In this document: positions 1 through 5,214 of the stretch, piece by piece
How positions within the stretch are numbered: the stretch's first letter is position 1
How the letters are laid out: the number at the start of each line of letters is the position of its first letter
NCBI GenBank assembly: GCA_021741285.1
Contig: JAIOYD010000130.1
Span: 1 to 5,214 of the forward strand
DNA length: 5,214 nucleotides
Reading direction: 5' to 3'
Origin: Rickettsiaceae bacterium
Lineage (GTDB): Bacteria > Pseudomonadota > Alphaproteobacteria > Rickettsiales > Rickettsiaceae
Made by a program: the position numbers and the translations under genes
Notes under the pieces: model-generated
Databases searched by the model: none
What the model was told of the DNA's origin: nothing
Seen by the model: only the letters and a program-made list of their open reading frames with translations

Positions 1-52
1 CTTAACTACACCTTATTACATGTTTAAGACTCTTCGACTGGGCAGTATATAA
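1..52 (+). CDS. Possible C-terminal end of an unidentified convergent gene (partial)
   Basis: Only the last 16 codons would be in the window, ending with the residues LRLGSI and a TAA stop at 50-52. The frame is open from the left edge, and the stop sits three bases before a hairpin plus T-run that would terminate a plus-strand transcript. That arrangement is what makes it worth listing. The fragment is too short to assign to a family, and an open frame of this length can easily occur by chance. If real, the gene is convergent with the purC-like gene. Confidence 0.25.
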   Translation, partial: LTTPYYMFKTLRLGSI

Positions 53-54
53 AT

Positions 55-83
55 AGTTTGTTCAAAAGTCAAACTCATTTTTT
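55..83 (+). terminator. Candidate intrinsic terminator between convergent genes
   Basis: Arms AGTTTG (55-60) and CAAACT (70-75) form a 6-bp stem with a 9-nt loop, followed after two bases by six T residues (78-83) on the plus strand. The stem is short and AT-rich, so it is weak. It fits termination of a plus-strand gene ending at 52. Read on the minus strand, the same hairpin is followed by only a loose A/T stretch, so it is a poor terminator for the purC-like gene, which ends at 101. No better one for that gene is visible in the window. Confidence 0.4.
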
Positions 84-100
84 ATACATATGTGGCATTG

Positions 101-814
101 CTATTTTTTTATATTTAGCCTATTTAAAACCTCTTGATAAGCAGGTATTACCCTATCAGGGCTGTCGTGAGCAACTTCATAACATAGTTTTTCGTTAGAC
201 TCCATATCCCATAATTTACAAGTATCAGGCGATATTTCATCAACTAGCATTGACATAAAGTCATCGCCATTAAAAACTCGGCCAAACTCTAGCCTTATAT
301 CTACCATGCGAATCTGCGCAGTAGCAAAAAGTCCAGCGAGAAAATCGTGTATTCTTATAGCTTTATTCTTCATTTCTTTGAGCTCATACTTGCTCATCCA
401 TCCAAAGCTAATAATTTGAGACTCGTTAATGATAGGATAATTCAACTCCTTATTTTTGATCCTAAAGTCGATTATAGGAGATTCAAAAACAAAACCATCT
501 TCCATACCAAAATCTGTTACATATCTACCGCATGCTAAGGTAGTTATATGTACTTGAATTGGATAGACATCTACAAATTGAACTAACTGCTGACGCATAT
601 TAGTTTTTTCGATCAAGTGATTATCTATGCCAATCATATCGAGTTTTTGCATGATATATGCAGAAATGGTATTATTTATCACTCCCTTTCCTGATATTTC
701 AAGGGTCTCATCCTTGGACATTTTAAAAGTATCATCGAAAGACATGATAAGAGCATAATCTTCATCTGATTGATAAAGAGTTTTTGTTGAGCCTTTGTAT
801 ATTTTTTCTTTCAT
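101..814 (-). CDS. purC: PurC-like SAICAR synthetase-family protein with divergent substrate site
   Basis: The family enzyme joins CAIR and aspartate using ATP to make SAICAR in purine synthesis, in the cytoplasm. At 237 residues the protein has normal bacterial PurC length and is collinear with E. coli PurC. It has an N-terminal YKGSTK nucleotide-binding strand (6-11), KGVINN (43-48), K120, the second family signature MVDIRLEFG (170-178) and DEISPD (192-197) followed by KLWD. Metal and nucleotide residues equivalent to E. coli E179 and D191 are kept (E176, D192). However, the SAGDG loop is replaced by unrelated sequence around residues 30-36. In the first signature, E. coli E90, R94 and S100 become Q87, T91 and R97. 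The conserved Asp of the DP motif (E. coli D129) becomes Y126, and R199 becomes K200. A lone PurC-like protein of this kind is, from memory, typical of Rickettsia, which lacks the rest of the pathway. Family membership is firm; the SAICAR synthetase reaction is doubtful. The gene starts 9 bp after the exoD stop with no visible Shine-Dalgarno sequence, so translational coupling is likely. Confidence 0.85.
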   Translation of the reverse strand: MKEKIYKGSTKTLYQSDEDYALIMSFDDTFKMSKDETLEISGKGVINNTISAYIMQKLDMIGIDNHLIEKTNMRQQLVQFVDVYPIQVHITTLACGRYVTDFGMEDGFVFESPIIDFRIKNKELNYPIINESQIISFGWMSKYELKEMKNKAIRIHDFLAGLFATAQIRMVDIRLEFGRVFNGDDFMSMLVDEISPDTCKLWDMESNEKLCYEVAHDSPDRVIPAYQEVLNRLNIKK

Positions 815-823
815 CGTTAGAAA

Positions 824-1462
824 TTAGAAAATAGAATGAAATATATATTTAATAGCGATCCAACTGGCTAGAATAGCGCTGATAGCCACAAGTAACCCAA
901 TTATTGTTATAAAAAATCCAACAATAATAACTATTCCATCTCGATTTAAAAGACCAAGAGCCATGATTGAAACGCCGAGAGCCGGAAGAGCATTAGTTAG
1001 TGGAATGGGCAGTGCGATAGAGAATCCTGCAATAATACTAATGAAGCCGATGAATTGTTCGCAATAAACGGATTTAGCAAATGACAATCTAGGCTTAACA
1101 TATTTTTCAACAGATATAAGTCTAGGGACTACTTTGTCACTTATAGCCTTTAAGGTAGAATTCTTAAGCTCATAGTTGCTAATTTTCAGAGGCAGATTAA
1201 CCTTTTTACTACCAATAAGCATTTGAATGGCCAATATGATAAGAGGAATTCCCATCACTGTAGTGAATCCAGGAGGATAAGGTAAGGGAATTGCAACAGG
1301 CAAAGAAAAAAATATCATTGCAAGCAATATACCGTTCTCATGAAAATCTTCCATTAATTCAGAAATTTTAGTCTTACCGCCTACCTGTTTTTGGCCAATT
1401 TTTTCTAACGTCTCTGAAACTAAGGTAGTATCTAGTAATTTAGGTTGTCTTTGTTTAAACAT
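824..1462 (-). CDS. exoD: ExoD-family integral membrane protein
   Basis: This is a 212-residue inner-membrane protein of the ExoD family, named for a Sinorhizobium meliloti gene that affects exopolysaccharide production and alkali tolerance. The biochemical role of the family is not established. A hydrophilic N-terminus (1-42) precedes the family core, with SLPVAIPLPYPPGFTTVMG (53-71) and, in the second half, LPIPLTNALPALGVSIMALGL (151-171) followed by NRDG (173-176). Hydrophobic segments lie at about 43-60, 66-84, 136-152, 155-172 and 176-206. Residues 85-135 form a basic, polar linker. Length is normal and no key part is missing. No signal peptide or clear Shine-Dalgarno sequence is seen; a TATAAT box lies about 20 bp before the start. 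It follows a 192-bp spacer after the M16 gene and runs directly into the purC-like gene, so exoD and purC probably share a transcript. A link to polysaccharide synthesis here is inference from the family name and the nearby glycosyltransferase. Confidence 0.85.
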   Translation of the reverse strand: MFKQRQPKLLDTTLVSETLEKIGQKQVGGKTKISELMEDFHENGILLAMIFFSLPVAIPLPYPPGFTTVMGIPLIILAIQMLIGSKKVNLPLKISNYELKNSTLKAISDKVVPRLISVEKYVKPRLSFAKSVYCEQFIGFISIIAGFSIALPIPLTNALPALGVSIMALGLLNRDGIVIIVGFFITIIGLLVAISAILASWIAIKYIFHSIF

Positions 1463-1481
1463 AATTTTGATAAAATTTTAC

Positions 1482-1487
1482 ATTATA
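1482..1487 (-). promoter_or_regulatory. Possible -10 box just upstream of exoD
   Basis: A perfect TATAAT reads on the minus strand, its last base 19 nt before the exoD start codon. Transcription from it would give a leader of roughly 13 nt. No good -35 hexamer is found 16-18 bp upstream and there is no extended -10 TG. In sequence this AT-rich the match could be chance. Confidence 0.2.
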
Positions 1488-1492
1488 TCTAA

Positions 1493-1605
1493 TCCCATTT
1501 CAAAGGATCTAAACAATAGCAAATCTTAATAATTGAGCGCCTAAAATTTTATTATAAGATACGCAAGTAGAGTTCTAAAATTAACTACTTAAATTTGAAA
1601 TGGGA
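1493..1605. repeat. 113-nt element bounded by 12-bp perfect inverted repeats, with internal hairpins
   Basis: The arm TCCCATTTCAAA (1493-1504) is the exact reverse complement of TTTGAAATGGGA (1594-1605). Two smaller stems fit inside. One pairs 1523-1532 with 1549-1560 as 6 bp, a 2-nt bulge and 4 bp. The other pairs AAGTAG (1565-1570) with CTACTT (1585-1590). Together they make a three-way junction with short linkers of 4 and 3 nt on one side and an 18-nt linker on the other. The element fills most of the 192-bp gap between the M16 gene and exoD. It could be a structured RNA leader or a mobile palindromic repeat like the Rickettsia palindromic elements. No convincing target-site duplication flanks it. 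The outer repeat is certain; the function is unknown. Confidence 0.6.
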
Positions 1606-1614
1606 AATAATACC

Positions 1615-1636
1615 ATATACAGTATATTATAATATA
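1615..1636. repeat. Overlapping AT-rich palindromes upstream of the 113-nt element
   Basis: ATATAC-A-GTATAT (1615-1627) is a 13-nt odd palindrome, and TATATTATAATATA (1623-1636) is a 14-nt perfect palindrome overlapping it. They lie directly downstream of the M16 stop and over the candidate promoter, so they could be an operator or simply AT-rich intergenic sequence. They are not followed by a T-run on the minus strand and do not look like a terminator. Confidence 0.35.
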
Positions 1637-1650
1637 TTCTAAAGATACAA
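1621..1650 (-). promoter_or_regulatory. Candidate sigma-70-type promoter for exoD-purC
   Basis: On the minus strand, TTGTAT (1645-1650) and TATACT (1621-1626) are separated by 18 bp, an acceptable housekeeping promoter layout. Initiation about 7 bp downstream would give a leader of about 150 nt that includes the whole 113-nt inverted-repeat element. Both hexamers are imperfect and the surroundings are very AT-rich, so a chance match is quite possible. Confidence 0.3.
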
Positions 1651-1654
1651 TTAT

Positions 1655-2914
1655 TTATGGAAAACCGCTGTTCATAAGTTTAGTAACTAAATCAGGGGCG
1701 GGCGATCCAATAATTGATAAAGTGGGACGTGATGAGAATATTTTTTCAGCACTTTTTGTAAGGTCACTTATTTGAGTAGAGTTAATAATTCCCATTATCT
1801 CATTGGTAGAAAAATATTTACCGAAAAGCGAAAAATTTTTCCCAACTTCTTCTGACTTATATTCTGGTTTTTCTTCTGCCATATAAATATTTGACTCTAT
1901 CTGGGACTTGGCTCGTACCAATTCTTCTGCTGAAATATGTGTACATATTTTATCAGTTTCGTTGTTTATATTGTTTAGTAAATTTTCAACATTATTATGA
2001 TCAGTTGCGGCATAAACACTAAAAATTCCGCTATCGCTATAAGAATTCATAAAGCTGCCAATAGTGTAAGCTAAACCAAGTTCTTCTCGTATTTTTTGAA
2101 ATAATCTCGAAGATAGACCGCCCCCAAAAATTATTGACAAGATTTGTGCATGATAAAATGTTTCAAGATTAGCGTAAGATACACCTTCAAAACCTAGTGC
2201 AATAGTAGTTTGCTCTAAGTCTTTCTGTATAATTTCTGTGCCTCCTTCGTAGTTGGAGCTTTGGGCGTCTTTATATGTAGACTCGGAGAAAAGTGAAAAT
2301 AATTCTTCCACTAGATGAACGGCATTGATGTGGTTAATTTTGCCCGCAATTGAGATCACAATGTTATTAGCATGGTAGTGCTTACTCATGTATTTGGTAA
2401 ACGTAGATTTGTCAAAGCTAGCTATATTTTCTATGCTGCCAAGAATTGATCGACCCATGGACTGATTTGGATATGCTAATGTGTAGAATTTTTCATACAC
2501 TAAGTCATCTGGATTATCTTTAACCTCAGCTATTTCTTGAGAAATAACACTAAATTCTTTTGCGATTTCATCAGAGTTAAATACAGAATTTTGCAAAATA
2601 TCAGCTAAAATACTCAGGGCTTGTTTGCCGTGTTGGCTTAAGACTTTTGCATAATAAACTGTGTTTTCTCGGCTAGTATAGGCATTAAAGTGACCCCCGA
2701 TGGTATCAAATTCTATAGCTATGTCTGTAGCTGTTCGATTTTTTGTACCTTTAAATGCCATATGCTCGAGAAAATGAGAAACCCCAGATTCTTCCTCTGT
2801 TTCATCCCGACTACCTACTTTAACTATTACGTTGATTGTTATAGAGTTCACATGTTCCATAGAGTAGGTGACAACGTTAATACCATTTGATGTTTTGCTT
2901 TGAAAAAAACTCAT
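1655..2914 (-). CDS. M16 family zinc metallopeptidase (mitochondrial processing peptidase-like)
   Basis: This 419-residue soluble zinc peptidase resembles the beta subunit of mitochondrial processing peptidase and the Rickettsia peptidase reported to cut mitochondrial targeting sequences. The inverted zinc motif is intact: H47-F-L-E50-H51, with E127 as the likely third ligand 76 residues further on and the family pattern VKDNPDD nearby (131-137). The C-terminal M16 domain carries the glycine-rich GGGLSSRLFQKIREELGLAY stretch (264-283), including the conserved R276 and Y283. Two homologous halves and normal length for a one-domain-pair bacterial M16 indicate a complete, active enzyme, probably a homodimer. 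There is no signal peptide, so it should be cytoplasmic. The start is supported by the family-typical N-terminus, about 20 residues before the first conserved strand, by an AGAGGA site, and by an ATGA overlap with the upstream glycosyltransferase gene. Natural substrates are unknown; peptide degradation or processing is inferred. Confidence 0.93.
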   Translation of the reverse strand: MSFFQSKTSNGINVVTYSMEHVNSITINVIVKVGSRDETEEESGVSHFLEHMAFKGTKNRTATDIAIEFDTIGGHFNAYTSRENTVYYAKVLSQHGKQALSILADILQNSVFNSDEIAKEFSVISQEIAEVKDNPDDLVYEKFYTLAYPNQSMGRSILGSIENIASFDKSTFTKYMSKHYHANNIVISIAGKINHINAVHLVEELFSLFSESTYKDAQSSNYEGGTEIIQKDLEQTTIALGFEGVSYANLETFYHAQILSIIFGGGLSSRLFQKIREELGLAYTIGSFMNSYSDSGIFSVYAATDHNNVENLLNNINNETDKICTHISAEELVRAKSQIESNIYMAEEKPEYKSEEVGKNFSLFGKYFSTNEIMGIINSTQISDLTKSAEKIFSSRPTLSIIGSPAPDLVTKLMNSGFP

Positions 2915-3927
2915 TGTTTAATAATATCCTCTAATATGGTTGAAAGTTTTCTTGAGACTATGTTTATATCGTATTTTTCTTTAAGTTGTGAATATGCAGC
3001 GCTTGATAGTTTACGCGCCATTCTAGGGTAGATTATTATTTTTTCTAACTTATTATATAAGCTTTGGCTCGATTCGATATCGGCAAGTAGCCCATTCTCT
3101 CCATCTGTTATAATCTCAGCTGGCCCTCCAGAAAGCGTTGCAACAATTGGCTTAGAATGTTCCATAGCCTCTAATAAAATTATGCCAAATGGTTCTATCG
3201 TTGAAGGAAGGCAAAAAATATCAATTTGTCTAAAAAAGTCATCTTTATCATTCACCCAACCAGGAAAAATAACTAGATTATCTAGCTGAAGTTCTTTGAC
3301 TTTTCTCTCAAGAATAGGCCTATCTTCACCGTCGCCTCCTATTAAAAGAACTATATTGTAACCAGCATTTTTTAACATAGAAAATGCTTCCACCAAATAG
3401 ATAAAACCCTTTTTACTAACAAACCTACCCAAAGCTCCAATTACAACTGGGGAACTATAGTTGATTGGGTTATAACTATGCTCAATTCTTGTCATATTGG
3501 GTAAACTAAGCAACTTTCTCTCTTCAATACCATGTTTAATTAAATGTTCTTTAAGTTCATTAGTTAAGGTAATAACATAGTCGCATTTTTTCAAATGTTT
3601 ATAGCTATAATTATGCGATACCCCTACCAAAAGTGGTTTTGTCTGCACGAATTTTTTAGCGAAATTAACAGCTCTATTGCCATGACAAATAATGATTTGT
3701 GGTTTGTAGAATAGAATCAGAATCCTAAGAATTATTTTTGAAAAAACACACCATGTACCAATGTTTGGTAAAGTGTAATTACTTTTTTGTAATTTGTTAA
3801 TTTTTGCTCCCATGCTTGAAATATTAATCACTTCATGATTATGCATTTTAAGGGCCACAGAGTAGTCGAGATAGGCTTGTTGTATTCCCCCCAAATCTCT
3901 TGACATCATGATATTGAATACACGCAT
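2911..3927 (-). CDS. GT4-family glycosyltransferase
   Basis: This is a 338-residue GT-B fold glycosyltransferase that should transfer a sugar from a nucleotide donor with retention of configuration, at the cytoplasmic face of the membrane. The N-terminal half has the glycine-rich loop DLGGIQQAY (11-19) and SHNYSYKH (104-111), which contains the likely catalytic-site His105. The C-terminal donor half starts with GALGRFVSKKG (164-174), with R168 and K173 placed to hold the diphosphate. It then has IGGDGED (196-202), FPGW (221-224) and the signature EPFGIILLE, giving the E245-x7-E253 pair. SGGPAEII (266-273) and NGLL (278-281) complete the domain. There is no signal peptide; one hydrophobic patch lies at 64-81. 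The length is slightly short for the family but all motifs are present. Donor and acceptor cannot be told from sequence; lipopolysaccharide or other envelope glycan is a guess. It lies 58 bp after hisS and its stop overlaps the M16 start. Confidence 0.92.
   Translation of the reverse strand: MRVFNIMMSRDLGGIQQAYLDYSVALKMHNHEVINISSMGAKINKLQKSNYTLPNIGTWCVFSKIILRILILFYKPQIIICHGNRAVNFAKKFVQTKPLLVGVSHNYSYKHLKKCDYVITLTNELKEHLIKHGIEERKLLSLPNMTRIEHSYNPINYSSPVVIGALGRFVSKKGFIYLVEAFSMLKNAGYNIVLLIGGDGEDRPILERKVKELQLDNLVIFPGWVNDKDDFFRQIDIFCLPSTIEPFGIILLEAMEHSKPIVATLSGGPAEIITDGENGLLADIESSQSLYNKLEKIIIYPRMARKLSSAAYSQLKEKYDINIVSRKLSTILEDIIKQ
2927..2932 (-). promoter_or_regulatory. Ribosome binding site of the M16 peptidase gene
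   Basis: AGAGGA reads on the minus strand inside the last codons of the glycosyltransferase gene, 12 nt before the M16 ATG. The spacing is longer than usual, but the site, together with the ATGA stop-start overlap, supports this start and translational coupling. Confidence 0.5.
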
Positions 3928-3939
3928 TTTATTGTGTAG

Positions 3940-3944
3940 CTCCG
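3940..3944 (-). promoter_or_regulatory. Ribosome binding site of the glycosyltransferase gene
   Basis: CGGAG reads on the minus strand 12 nt before the ATG at 3927, in the 58-bp gap after hisS. It supports the chosen start, which also places the glycine-rich loop at the usual distance from the N-terminus. The long spacer resembles that of the next gene. Confidence 0.5.
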
Positions 3945-3985
3945 TGCTATAAATTGATTGGTATTTCTTGGCGTTTTGTTTTCTC

Positions 3986-5214
3986 TTATCTGAAACTAGC
4001 GTTTTTATGGGCTAATAAAATCTTAATTAGCTTGGATATTGTAACAGTCTGTTCAATTCCAGTATCCAGTTCTTTAAGTTTACAGCTATTAGTACTTAAT
4101 TCTTCAGTCCCAATAAATATAACATATTTCGCATTAGCAGAAACTGCTGTTTGGAGACGTTTTCCTATTTTTCCGTCAAGTTCTAAGATAGCTGCAATAC
4201 TTTCTTTGCGTAGTTGGTTGATTAGCAAAACAGAATAATCCAAGCATTCATCGCCAATAGGAATGATGTAAATTAGGCGTTCTTCCTCTGGAGAAAAATT
4301 ACACATCATAGCTAAACGCTCTATTCCTGCAGCAAAACCAATTGCTGGAATTTCATCTTCTCCCATAAGTGCTGCTAGCCCATCATATCTTCCGCCAGCA
4401 AGAACTGTACTTTGGGCTCCAAGTTTAGAAGTTGTAAATTCGAATGTTGTATGTGAATAATAATCTAGTCCACGTGCAAGCTTTGGGTTTACTACATATT
4501 TTATGCCTAGATTGTCTAAATGGAGTCTAAGCTGCTTAAAATAACCTGCTGCCTCGCTAGAATAAAAATCAGAAATGACAGGGGCTCCAAGAGAAATATG
4601 CCTATCGCCTACATCTTTTGAATCTAATATTCTGAGCGGATTTTGTTCTAAACGTTCTTTGCTATCAGTGGACAGACTACCTAAATAATTTTTGAAATAA
4701 GCAACTAAAGCTTTCTGATAAGATTTTCTTGTTGTAGAGCATCCAAGCGAGTTTAGTTCTAATACAAGATCGTTCAATATTCCAAGATTACTTAAGAAAT
4801 GAGTAGCCAAAACTATTGTTTCTGCGTCAGAATAAGGCCCAATTCCTCCTATATATTCAAAATTTACTTGGTGAAATTGGCGTTGTCTGCCTTCTTGTGG
4901 CCTATCATAACGAAATAATGGACCGCTAGAGAATAATTTTAATGGTAGTTTATGCTTAAGTCCATTTGATATAACAGCTCGCATAACACTTGCGGTAAAT
5001 TCTGGCCGTAGCGCCACCAATCTTCCCTTTTTATCAGCAAAACAATACATTTCTTTGCTAACTACATCAGACGTGTCTCCTAATGTTCTATCAAAGACGT
5101 TAGCAGATTCTAATATCGGGGTACTAAAACCCTCATAACCATATAATTTTGCAGTTTGCATGGCTATATTTTCTATATGTTTGGCAAGGCGCCATTCACG
5201 AGGAAGTAAGTCCT
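3986..5214 (-). CDS. hisS: Histidyl-tRNA synthetase, N-terminus cut by window edge
   Basis: This class II synthetase charges tRNA-His with histidine using ATP, in the cytoplasm, as a homodimer. The frame is open to the right edge: 17 further codons, beginning DLLPREWRLAKHIENIA, precede the Met encoded at 5161. That Met is therefore internal, and probably only a dozen or so residues plus the start are missing. Counting the first visible codon as residue 1, motif 1 covers about 38-57 (FDRTLGDTSDVVSKEMY at 40-56). Motif 2 covers LRPEFTASVMRA (68-79) to FRYDRPQEGRQRQFHQ (100-115), with all canonical arginines. The histidine-specific motif LARGLDYY (245-252) carries the catalytic Arg247, and motif 3 is AGGRYDG (272-278) to GFAAGIERL (292-300). 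The C-terminal anticodon-binding domain (about 314-408) ends without extension at a TAA stop. Nothing suggests loss of function. From memory it is closest to Rickettsia HisRS. A shared transcript with the two genes downstream is plausible. Confidence 0.96.
   Translation of the reverse strand, partial: DLLPREWRLAKHIENIAMQTAKLYGYEGFSTPILESANVFDRTLGDTSDVVSKEMYCFADKKGRLVALRPEFTASVMRAVISNGLKHKLPLKLFSSGPLFRYDRPQEGRQRQFHQVNFEYIGGIGPYSDAETIVLATHFLSNLGILNDLVLELNSLGCSTTRKSYQKALVAYFKNYLGSLSTDSKERLEQNPLRILDSKDVGDRHISLGAPVISDFYSSEAAGYFKQLRLHLDNLGIKYVVNPKLARGLDYYSHTTFEFTTSKLGAQSTVLAGGRYDGLAALMGEDEIPAIGFAAGIERLAMMCNFSPEEERLIYIIPIGDECLDYSVLLINQLRKESIAAILELDGKIGKRLQTAVSANAKYVIFIGTEELSTNSCKLKELDTGIEQTVTISKLIKILLAHKNASFR

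Noticed and set aside
1..50. tRNA-like fragments (GGTGTAGTTAAG on the minus strand, TTCGA on the plus strand)
   Set aside because: No acceptor stem, anticodon arm or T-arm can be assembled around them on either strand.
347..538. Plus-strand open frame of 63 codons inside the purC-like gene
   Set aside because: It is antisense to a well-conserved coding region, has no recognisable motif and no ribosome binding evidence.
1541..1582. Direct repeat CTAAAATT at 1541-1548 and 1575-1582
   Set aside because: It is an 8-nt AT-rich match expected by chance in this composition; there is no third copy or regular spacing, so it is not an array.
1493..1605. The inverted-repeat element as an intrinsic terminator for the M16 gene
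   Set aside because: The 12-bp arms are separated by 89 nt and no T-run follows the closing arm on the minus strand.
2690..2890. Plus-strand open frame of 66 codons opposite the M16 zinc-motif region
   Set aside because: It is antisense to the conserved HxxEH region; its Cys-rich look is the mirror of the M16 coding sequence.
3937..3949. Small hairpin TAGC/GCTA around the glycosyltransferase Shine-Dalgarno site, as a possible regulatory structure
   Set aside because: A 4-bp stem with a 5-nt loop is too weak and too common to support a riboswitch or translational switch.
3954..4238. Plus-strand open frame of 94 codons opposite the hisS 3' end
   Set aside because: It is antisense to the HisRS anticodon-binding domain, and the hydrophobic content is a by-product of the opposite strand.
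5159..5161. ATG as the start of hisS
   Set aside because: The frame continues upstream to the window edge with HisRS-like residues (DLLPREW and following), so this Met is internal.

Overview
The window is an AT-rich stretch of what looks like a Rickettsiales genome, most likely Rickettsiaceae or a close relative. The evidence is the proteins themselves: a histidyl-tRNA synthetase, an MPP-like M16 metallopeptidase and a stand-alone PurC-like protein all read, from memory, as close relatives of Rickettsia proteins. They are divergent enough to suggest a different genus. No database comparison was possible, so this placement is an inference.

Layout: five genes lie on the minus strand and are read from the right edge to the left. 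They are hisS (its first codons are cut off by the right edge), a GT4 glycosyltransferase 58 bp downstream, and an M16 zinc peptidase whose start codon overlaps the glycosyltransferase stop (ATGA). A 192-bp gene-free spacer follows, then exoD, then a purC-like gene 9 bp after the exoD stop. At the far left edge there may be the last codons of a convergent plus-strand gene, followed by a weak hairpin and a T-run. No tRNA, rRNA, CRISPR or complete insertion sequence was seen. Other long open frames on the plus strand lie inside these genes, antisense to them, and are not real.

How the genes fit together: hisS charges tRNA-His. The glycosyltransferase and ExoD point loosely to envelope or polysaccharide functions. 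The M16 protein is a soluble, catalytically complete peptidase of the family that gave rise to mitochondrial processing peptidase. The PurC-like protein keeps the fold and the metal/nucleotide side of SAICAR synthetase but has lost several residues that bind the CAIR substrate. No other purine gene is present here.

The least explained part is the spacer between the M16 gene and exoD. It holds a 113-nt element bounded by a perfect 12-bp inverted repeat with two further hairpins inside. A possible promoter, overlapped by AT-rich palindromes, sits just upstream. This may be a structured exoD-purC leader or a Rickettsia-type palindromic repeat.
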